DNA of 6,819 bases from Flavobacteriales bacterium (GTDB lineage Bacteria > Bacteroidota > Bacteroidia > Flavobacteriales > PHOS-HE28): the NCBI GenBank assembly GCA_008016945.1, contig SSGN01000143.1:1-6819 (forward strand), written 5' to 3'. Of the stretch, positions 1 to 4,950 are shown one piece after another. Under the pieces are notes generated by a model. The model had not been told where the DNA came from. It worked only from the letters and a program-made list of their open reading frames with translations, and did no database searches. Made by a program: the position numbers and the translations under genes. Each line of letters begins with the position of its first letter. The first letter of the stretch is position 1.

Positions 1-258
1 AACAGCGAGATCCGCTATCTCACGCCGATCGCGATCGAGACCAAGAAGGAGAAGTATTGCCGCTTCAAGAAGATGGGCATTACTTACATCGACTACAAGG
101 ATGAGGAATTCCTGCTCCGGTTCGTGAACGAACAGGGCAAGATCCTTCCCCGTCGCCTCACCGGTACCAGCCTCAAGTATCAGCGCAAGGTGGGTCAAGC
201 CATCAAGCGTAGCCGCCACCTGGCTTTGATGCCTTACGTGGCCGATATGATGAAGTAA
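1..258 (+). CDS. rpsR: 30S ribosomal protein S18, 5'-truncated by window edge
   Basis: Small-subunit ribosomal protein S18, which binds 16S rRNA next to S6 in the platform of the 30S subunit. The frame is open from base 1 and ends with TAA at 256-258, giving 85 visible residues. The start codon lies upstream, so only a short N-terminal piece is missing compared with the family's usual 75-100 residues. Diagnostic stretches are KYCRFKK (visible residues 18-24), IDYKDEEFL, and the highly conserved [16 protein letters not shown] followed by [13 protein letters not shown]. The internal ATG at 73 is not the start, because the family-typical RYLTP and YCRFKK segments lie before it in the same frame. 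The gene sits 20 bases before rplI, the standard rpsF-rpsR-rplI order, so the two are almost certainly co-transcribed. Identification is secure. Confidence 0.97.
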   Translation, partial: NSEIRYLTPIAIETKKEKYCRFKKMGITYIDYKDEEFLLRFVNEQGKILPRRLTGTSLKYQRKVGQAIKRSRHLALMPYVADMMK

Positions 259-278
259 CCTTCAACACGCCTACGAAC

Positions 279-725
279 ATGGAAGTCATCCTGAAGAAAG
301 ACGTGGAGAACCTGGGCTACGCCAACGACGTGGTCAAGGTCCGTGAAGGTTATGCCCGCAACTTCCTCCTCCCCCGTGGCCTCGCCGTGAGCGCCACCGA
401 TAGCGAGAAGAAGCAGCTGGCCGAGACCATGAAGCAACGCGCCCACAAGGAGGCCAAGATCAAGGCGGAAGCCGAGAAGATGGCCAACGGGCTCGCCGAC
501 AAGACCCTGAAGATCGGCGCCAAGGCCGGTGAGAAGGGCAAGATCTTCGGCAGTGTCAACACCATCCAGATCGCCGATGCCATCCGTGCCCTCGGCTTCG
601 AGGTGGATCGTAAGAACATCAAGCTGAAGGGCGAAGCCATCAAAGCACTCGGCAAGTACGAGGCCGAAGTGGCCTTCCACCGCGAGGTGGTCCGCACCAT
701 CCCGTTCGAGGTGGTGGAGGAGTGA
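279..725 (+). CDS. rplI: 50S ribosomal protein L9
   Basis: Large-subunit ribosomal protein L9, which binds 23S rRNA near the L1 stalk and reaches out from the ribosome on a long helix. The 148 residues match the usual length. The N-terminal RNA-binding domain (about 1-50) fits the L9 family signature exactly: G13, N16, V21, G24-Y25, N28-F29-L30, G34, A36 and T40, with the core GYARNFLLPRG at 24-34. A Lys/Glu/Ala-rich connecting helix follows (about 41-75), then the C-terminal domain with KIFGSVN at 88-94 and the ending RTIPFEVVEE. The ATG at 279 begins the family-typical MEVILKKDV and has no Shine-Dalgarno motif before it. The gene is second in a pair with rpsR and is followed by a terminator. 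Identification is secure. Confidence 0.98.
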   Translation: MEVILKKDVENLGYANDVVKVREGYARNFLLPRGLAVSATDSEKKQLAETMKQRAHKEAKIKAEAEKMANGLADKTLKIGAKAGEKGKIFGSVNTIQIADAIRALGFEVDRKNIKLKGEAIKALGKYEAEVAFHREVVRTIPFEVVEE

Positions 726-746
726 TCGCCGAACAACGAACACGTC

Positions 747-772
747 GAAGGGGTCGCGGAAGCGACCCCTTC
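747..772 (+). terminator. Hairpin terminator after rplI
   Basis: A perfect 11-bp inverted repeat, GAAGGGGTCGC at 747-757 and GCGACCCCTTC at 762-772, closes on a GGAA tetraloop of the GNRA class, 22 bases after the rplI stop. The stretch after it (TTCATT) is only moderately T-rich, so it is not a textbook U-tract terminator, but stem strength and position fit the end of the rpsR-rplI transcript. The stem is symmetric, so it could also stop read-through from the convergent antiporter gene. Confidence 0.8.
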
Positions 773-835
773 TTCATTCGGACCTTTTCCGCACCCGGCT
801 CTATCGGTGTGGCCGACGTTTGCGGTGCTTCTTCC

Positions 836-966
836 GCTCCGCACCGGCCTCCGCTCTGCGCGCTCGCGGGGGCTTCGGCTTGGCGCATGGCCGTGGCCCG
901 AGGCCGCCCCCGCAACCACCCGGGAGGGTGGGGCTTTCCGCCATCGGCAGTCCATGCCACGGGCAT
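836..966. repeat. GC-rich non-coding spacer with nested inverted repeats
   Basis: Between the rplI terminator and the convergent antiporter stop lies very GC-rich DNA with several inverted repeats. GCGGGGGC (866-873) pairs with GCCCCCGC (906-913). Inside it TTCGG (874-878) pairs with CCGAG (898-902) through one G-T wobble. CCACCC (916-921) pairs with GGGTGG (926-931) around GGGA. ATGCC (954-958) pairs with GGCAT (962-966). Open frames cross it on both strands but resemble no family, look like GC-driven chance frames, and disagree with the flanking genes. It could be a convergent bidirectional terminator region, a structured 3' UTR of the antiporter mRNA, or one copy of a dispersed palindromic repeat. 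Only a search of the host genome can separate these. Confidence 0.45.
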
Positions 967-971
967 CGCCA

Positions 972-2567
972 TCAATGCTCGGCACGGGCCTCCTCGTGGT
1001 CCAGCCGCGCTTCCTGCTTCCGGATAAGTTCGATATCGAAGATGTTCTCCTTGCGGGCCAGGGTCAACGCTTCGCGCTGTGCTGCGATGGCCGCCAGCTG
1101 GTATTTCTCCAGCTCGTCCAGTTCGGCAGGCTGGGTGGGAAGCCCTTCCCCGTGCAGTTCCTGTAGCCCCGTGGCGGTGCTGTCCAACACACGCCGGTAG
1201 TTGGCCCGCAGGCGTTCCATCAGTTCGTCGCGCGGCACGTCGGCCCGGTTCAGCCGTTCCAATGCGGCCTGGGCCAGTTGGTGCCGCAAGGCCAGCTTCT
1301 GCTCTTCGGGGTTCAGCCGTGGGTCCACCTCCTCCAGCTTCAGCCAATGCACCACGAAGGGTAGGGTGATGCCTTGCAGCACCAAGGTGATCAGGATCAC
1401 CACGAAGGTGATCAGGATGATGGTGGCCCGTTCCGGGAACGGTTCACCGTTGGGCAGGCTGATCGGTAGCGCCAAGGCCATGGCCAGGGAGATCACCCCG
1501 CGCATGCCCGCCCAGCTCAGCATCGTGGGTAGCCGCCATCCCGGAGAGGGCTCCTTGCGCCGGATCCGGGGCGAGAGCCAGCGTGGCAGGTGCGCGGCGG
1601 GGTACATCCACAGGAATCGCAACGCGATCACCAACAAGCTGATCCAGGTGCCGTACCGGATGCCCGCCATCACCGCTTCGCGCGAAAGGCCCTCCAACAC
1701 CACCGGCAGCTCCAGGCCGATCAGGACGAAGACCACCCCGTTCAGGATGTAGCCCAAGGTGCTCCAGGTGGCGTTGGTCTGCATGCGCGAGCGGTAGTCC
1801 ATGAAGTCGTGCGCCCGGAAGCTGAGGAACAGCCCGCAGGCCACCACCGCCATCACCCCGCTGAAGTGGAACTCCTCCGCGCTCAGGTATGCGATGTACG
1901 GGGTCATCAGGGTGATGGACGTGTCGATGCTCGGCGTGGTGGGTAGGAACCGGTGCAGTACGTACAGGATGTTGCCCAGGGCCACCCCCACCACCACACC
2001 GCCCACGGCCGCAGCGAAGAAGTCTTCCACTGCCGCACCGAAGGAGAACGACCCCGTGAGGATCGCCGCCAGGGCGAAGCGGTATACGATCAGCGAGCTC
2101 GCATCGTTGATCAGGCTTTCGCCTTCCAGGATGATCGTGCCCCGCCGTGGGATCTTCACGCTCTTGAGCACACTGGTGGCCGCCACCGCATCGGGCGGGG
2201 AGATGATGCCGCCCAGCAGGAACCCCATGGCCAGCGTGAACCCCGGAACGACCGCGCTGGTGAAGTACGCCACACCCACCGAGGTGAAGAACACCAGTCC
2301 GAAGGCCAGCATGCTGATGGAACGTCGCCATTTCCAGAACTCCGGCCACGCGATGTGCATCGCCGCTTCGTACAGCAGCGGCGGAAGGAACACCACCAGG
2401 ATCAGGTCCGGCTCGACGGATACCCGGGGCATGCCTGGGATGAAGGCGATGGCCAACCCCGAGATCACCAGCAGGATCGGATAGGCGATCCGCAACTTCG
2501 GGCTCAGCATGGTGAGGATGGATACCACGAAGAGCAGCCCAAGGATGAGGACGAGGTCTTGATGCAT
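972..2567 (-). CDS. CPA1-family Na+(K+)/H+ antiporter (NhaP type)
   Basis: Inner-membrane cation/proton antiporter that probably exports Na+ or K+ for H+ in pH and salt homeostasis. The 531-residue protein has about a dozen hydrophobic segments between residues 4 and 405, then a charged, helix-rich cytoplasmic tail (about 411-531). CPA1 landmarks are GGIISPPDAVAATSVLKS (119-136, P124-P125-D126) and LEGESLINDASS (147-158), where E150, N154 and D155 correspond to the conserved Glu and ND pair of NhaP transporters. Others are WSTLGYILNGVVFVLIGLEL (268-287) and SWAGMRGVISLAMALALP (351-368, R356). The ATG at 2565-2567 starts directly at the first membrane segment. A GTG at 2613-2615 would add 16 hydrophilic residues with no family look, so I reject it. 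The gene converges on rplI and diverges from the exported-protein operon. The family is clear, the ion is not readable, and the tail may be regulatory. Confidence 0.93.
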   Translation of the reverse strand: MHQDLVLILGLLFVVSILTMLSPKLRIAYPILLVISGLAIAFIPGMPRVSVEPDLILVVFLPPLLYEAAMHIAWPEFWKWRRSISMLAFGLVFFTSVGVAYFTSAVVPGFTLAMGFLLGGIISPPDAVAATSVLKSVKIPRRGTIILEGESLINDASSLIVYRFALAAILTGSFSFGAAVEDFFAAAVGGVVVGVALGNILYVLHRFLPTTPSIDTSITLMTPYIAYLSAEEFHFSGVMAVVACGLFLSFRAHDFMDYRSRMQTNATWSTLGYILNGVVFVLIGLELPVVLEGLSREAVMAGIRYGTWISLLVIALRFLWMYPAAHLPRWLSPRIRRKEPSPGWRLPTMLSWAGMRGVISLAMALALPISLPNGEPFPERATIILITFVVILITLVLQGITLPFVVHWLKLEEVDPRLNPEEQKLALRHQLAQAALERLNRADVPRDELMERLRANYRRVLDSTATGLQELHGEGLPTQPAELDELEKYQLAAIAAQREALTLARKENIFDIELIRKQEARLDHEEARAEH

Positions 2568-2650
2568 GGTCGTTGGACGATGAACGGCGGCCTGAAGATG
2601 CAACGGATCCTTCACTTGACCGATGTCAACCCCGATCCGGAAGGCCTGTG

Positions 2651-2658
2651 TACCTTTC
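2651..2658 (+). promoter_or_regulatory. Possible Bacteroidota -7 promoter element
   Basis: TACCTTTC matches the Bacteroidota -7 consensus TAnnTTTG at all fixed positions except the last. It lies in the 98-base divergent spacer and ends 7 bases before the ATG at 2666, so transcription from it would start at or next to the start codon, giving a leaderless message. I see no convincing -33 TTG at normal spacing. This is a motif match only. Confidence 0.35.
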
Positions 2659-2665
2659 GCTCCCT

Positions 2666-3046
2666 ATGCATGCCGCGTGTGCCCGTCTGCTGTTGGTGGT
2701 GCTCGGTGCCGTGCACCTGGCGCCACTCATGGTGCTGGTGCAGTTCCACTTGGACCGTGCCCACATCGAACGCGCGTTGTGCGTGCAACGCGAGGTGGTG
2801 GCCGAGATGCGCACCTGCCATGGCGAGTGCCAGCTGACCAAACGTTTCCGTGCCTTGGAGCACCAGGCCTCGGCCGAGTTCCCCATCGAGCGCCTCGCCG
2901 ACCGGTTCGAACCCAAGGCACCCGTGGCATCGGCGCACACCTGGCTCCCTGCCGGGCCTTTCGCGGTGGTCCATCCCCTTCTGGTGCAGCACCCGTTGGA
3001 ACGTGCCGTACCCACCGCCGAACCGGTGCCCTGGTCGTTCGCTTGA
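2666..3046 (+). CDS. Small exported or membrane-anchored CxxxC protein
   Basis: A 126-residue protein with no assigned function that I can name. An uncleaved signal anchor or signal peptide spans about residues 6-27 (ARLLLVVLGAVHLAPLMVLVQF), placing the rest outside the inner membrane. Then come FHLDRAHIERALCV (C39) and TCHGECQLTKRF (C51, C55). This F-x-I-x-x-x-LC ... C-x-G-x-C-x-L-x-K pattern matches, from memory, short unnamed Bacteroidota proteins ending their core at a CNGKC-L-K motif, often near metal-uptake genes. The C-terminal half (about 66-126) is Pro/His-containing, low in recognisable features and longer than in the short relatives. The ATG at 2666 is chosen because it sits just before the hydrophobic segment; an in-frame ATG at 2573 would add 31 polar residues before it. 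It is probably the first gene of a three-gene unit. Metal binding or a redox role for the cysteines is inference. Confidence 0.72.
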   Translation: MHAACARLLLVVLGAVHLAPLMVLVQFHLDRAHIERALCVQREVVAEMRTCHGECQLTKRFRALEHQASAEFPIERLADRFEPKAPVASAHTWLPAGPFAVVHPLLVQHPLERAVPTAEPVPWSFA

Positions 3047-3128
3047 CGACCCGCCTCCCTATCCCGTGCTGCGGTGCGGGACCGGACGTGGGTAGCTGTG
3101 TTCGACCCAAGAACTCCCTTCATTCTCC

Positions 3129-4079
3129 ATGATCAGGATCCTGGCCGCATGCCTTTGGCTATGCGCGCCGATCGCCTTGAACGCATGCGACGTTTGCGGC
3201 ATCTACCTCGGGGTGCAGCCCAACGACAGGCGCAGTACCATCGGGGTGTTCTACCGCACCCGATACATGCAGGGCACCACCCGCGTGCCCCTTTCCTCGC
3301 CACTGCTCATCAAGCATGGCAGCCATGTGGCACCCACGGTCGCATACCGCGAGGTGCCCATGGTGGAGATCGTCAACGTGGCCGAGTTACGCGCCGACAT
3401 TCGCCTGGGCGAACGTTTCCTCCTGTTGGCCAGTGTACCTTTCACCAATACCTACCGCAGTGTGAACCGCTATAGGATGCTCGACGAATACGGCCTCGGT
3501 GATCCGTTCGCGATGCTCCGTTATCAAGTGGTCAACACCAAGGCGGGTATCGATCGCCGCTACGTGCATCGGTTGCTCCTGGGCGCCGGGGTGAAGGCCC
3601 CCCTCGGCCGAAGCGACCTGCGTGTGGACGACGAGCTGGTGAGCCCGGACCTGCAACTCGGTACCGGCGCTTGGGATGCCATGTTCTCCCTGGAGTACGC
3701 CGTTCGCCGCGGACGGACCGCCGGAGGCATCAGTTCCCTGGTCCGTATCAATGGCACCAACGCCAACGGCCACCGCATGGGACACGCCATAAGCCATACG
3801 GCCGAGGTGTTCCACCGGTTCGGGAACGATACCCTGAGCTTCGCACCGGCGCTGGGCATCTACGCCGAATGGATGGGGTTCGACCAGGTCGATGGCCGCG
3901 CGGACACCGGTACCGGTGGTACCACCGTCTTTTCCCATGCCGGCCTTCGGGCCTGGTGGAAGCGGTTCTCTTTCTCGGCGTATTTCCAGCAGGCCTTGCT
4001 GAACCATGAAGGCCATCTCATCACCCCCACCCGCCAACGCTACGTGGTGGGACTCACTTTCAACATCAACCAGGATTAG
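3129..4079 (+). CDS. Predicted outer-membrane barrel, CDxCG-motif family
   Basis: A 316-residue exported protein, probably an outer-membrane beta-barrel of the loosely defined 'transporter' type. Residues 1-19 form a signal peptide ending IALNA, so processing would leave C20-D21-V22-C23-G24 at the mature N-terminus. The rest alternates short amphipathic strands rich in aromatic residues: STIGVFYRTRYMQG, RFLLLASVPFTNTYR, GLGDPFAMLRYQV (122-134), LLLGAGVKAPLGR, LQLGTGAWDAMFSLEYAV (176-192) and a final RYVVGLTFNIN. GLGD-x(5)-RY and LGTG-WD are common in bacterial barrels of this kind. Bacteroidota relatives that I recall begin CDICGCG; here the third cysteine is replaced by Ile25. LNAC resembles a lipobox weakly, but Asn at -2 is atypical. 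An 82-base gap precedes it, and the MbnP-like gene starts 3 bases after its stop, implying translational coupling. The substrate is unknown; copper is suggested only by the neighbour. Confidence 0.72.
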   Translation: MIRILAACLWLCAPIALNACDVCGIYLGVQPNDRRSTIGVFYRTRYMQGTTRVPLSSPLLIKHGSHVAPTVAYREVPMVEIVNVAELRADIRLGERFLLLASVPFTNTYRSVNRYRMLDEYGLGDPFAMLRYQVVNTKAGIDRRYVHRLLLGAGVKAPLGRSDLRVDDELVSPDLQLGTGAWDAMFSLEYAVRRGRTAGGISSLVRINGTNANGHRMGHAISHTAEVFHRFGNDTLSFAPALGIYAEWMGFDQVDGRADTGTGGTTVFSHAGLRAWWKRFSFSAYFQQALLNHEGHLITPTRQRYVVGLTFNINQD

Positions 4080-4082
4080 TCC

Positions 4083-4817
4083 ATGAGAACCTCGAAGACC
4101 CTTTTCGTCGCCGCCCTGGCGACCGCCCTGATCGCCTGCCACAAAGGCCAGGTAACGCCGAACGAGCTGCCCGTGCAGCTCTCGTACACCTTCGTGAACG
4201 GTGCGGCACCGTTCGCGCTGAACACGCCTTTCGTGGATGCGAACGGCCGCACCGTTCGGATCACCAAGCTCAAATACTACGTGCACGATGTGCGTATTTC
4301 CGCCAGCTCGGGCACCATGCTGGCCCGGTTGCAGGATACCATCATGCTGGTGGATGCGAGCAATACCACCAACCAATTCACCTTGGGCACCATCAGTCCG
4401 GCCCAAGTGGGCCAGGTGGAATTGTACTACGGGTTGGATGATGCGTCCAGCTACGGATTCCCGGACCAGGTGGCCGCGCCCTATCCGTTGAACGTGGCCG
4501 ACATGACCTGGATGTGGAATACCAGTGCCGGTCGCATCTTCATCAAACTGGAAGGGTTCGTGGATGCCAATGCCAATGACGTGCAGGACGAGGGCGAAGG
4601 GTTCCAGTACCACGCCATCGGGGCCTCCTTGGAACCGCAGTTGACGGCTGTGCCCTATGTCCATGGCATGGTGCTCGGCACGCCCTTCACCATCCGCCTG
4701 AAGGTGGACGTGGCCCAGCTCGTGGGCACCTTGGGCCTCAACGGCATGTTCCACAACGATGGCGCCGAGACCCACCGCCTGCTGGAGAACCTGGCCTCCG
4801 CCACCGAACGGCTCTGA
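4083..4817 (+). CDS. MbnP-like copper-binding lipoprotein
   Basis: A 244-residue lipoprotein of the MbnP-like family, whose studied members bind copper, in some cases through a tryptophan oxidised to kynurenine by the diheme enzyme MbnH. A short signal sequence ends at lipobox LIAC (16-19), so C19 would be lipidated and the protein held on a membrane surface. Family features are [14 protein letters not shown] (59-72), [10 protein letters not shown] (111-120), the core [20 protein letters not shown] (139-158) with W143 and W145, FQYHAIG (174-180, H177), and [15 protein letters not shown] near the end. An acidic segment at 161-172 ([12 protein letters not shown]) separates the Trp core from the His motif and resembles a calcium-binding loop. 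No MbnH gene lies in the window. It is the last gene of the group and is followed by a terminator. Family assignment is from motif memory; the copper role is inferred from the family. Confidence 0.82.
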   Translation: MRTSKTLFVAALATALIACHKGQVTPNELPVQLSYTFVNGAAPFALNTPFVDANGRTVRITKLKYYVHDVRISASSGTMLARLQDTIMLVDASNTTNQFTLGTISPAQVGQVELYYGLDDASSYGFPDQVAAPYPLNVADMTWMWNTSAGRIFIKLEGFVDANANDVQDEGEGFQYHAIGASLEPQLTAVPYVHGMVLGTPFTIRLKVDVAQLVGTLGLNGMFHNDGAETHRLLENLASATERL

Positions 4818-4834
4818 GCGCCGCCCCACATCCG

Positions 4835-4866
4835 ACGAAAGCCGCTCCGCAAGGGGCGGCTTTCGT
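4835..4866 (+). terminator. Hairpin terminator after MbnP-like gene
   Basis: A 14-bp stem pairs 4835-4848 (ACGAAAGCCGCTCC) with 4853-4866 (GGGGCGGCTTTCGT) through one G-T wobble, closing on a GCAA tetraloop of the GNRA class, 17 bases after the stop codon. The T-run is inside the distal arm (GGCTTTCGT) rather than after it. Strength and position support an intrinsic terminator that separates the three-gene unit from aconitase. Confidence 0.88.
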
Positions 4867-4922
4867 GCTTCGCACCGAATGGCGTTCAGCGATGGGCGGG
4901 CCAGGCGAGAAGGGGGGATCCT

Positions 4923-4930
4923 TACCTTCG
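4923..4930 (+). promoter_or_regulatory. Possible Bacteroidota -7 promoter element for aconitase
   Basis: TACCTTCG matches the Bacteroidota -7 consensus TAnnTTTG at all fixed positions except one (C for T at position 7). It lies after the upstream terminator and ends 20 bases before the aconitase ATG, so the 5' leader would be very short. No clear -33 TTG is visible in the GC-rich DNA before it. It shares TACCTT with the site at 2651. Confidence 0.4.
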
Positions 4931-4950
4931 TGCCGCGAATTCGCACCTCC

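Noticed and set aside
640..1347. Minus-strand frames across the rplI end, the spacer and the antiporter tail
   Set aside because: They overlap both real genes in the wrong frame, and their Arg/Gly/Pro/Ala composition is typical of chance frames in GC-rich DNA.
2568..2615. GTG start extending the antiporter by 16 residues
   Set aside because: The added residues precede the natural membrane-segment start, do not resemble the family, and use a rarer start codon.
2573..2665. Upstream in-frame ATG extending the small CxxxC protein by 31 residues
   Set aside because: The extension is polar, would bury the signal anchor, and would take up most of the divergent promoter region.
1953..2837. Plus-strand open frame of 294 codons across the antiporter and the divergent spacer
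   Set aside because: Its product is a His/Arg/Gln-rich shadow of the antiporter and continues out of frame into the CxxxC gene.
3047..3128. Possible separate promoter or attenuator hairpin before the barrel gene
   Set aside because: Only short imperfect inverted repeats and a poor -7-like match (TAGCTGTG at 3093-3100) are present, which is too weak to call.
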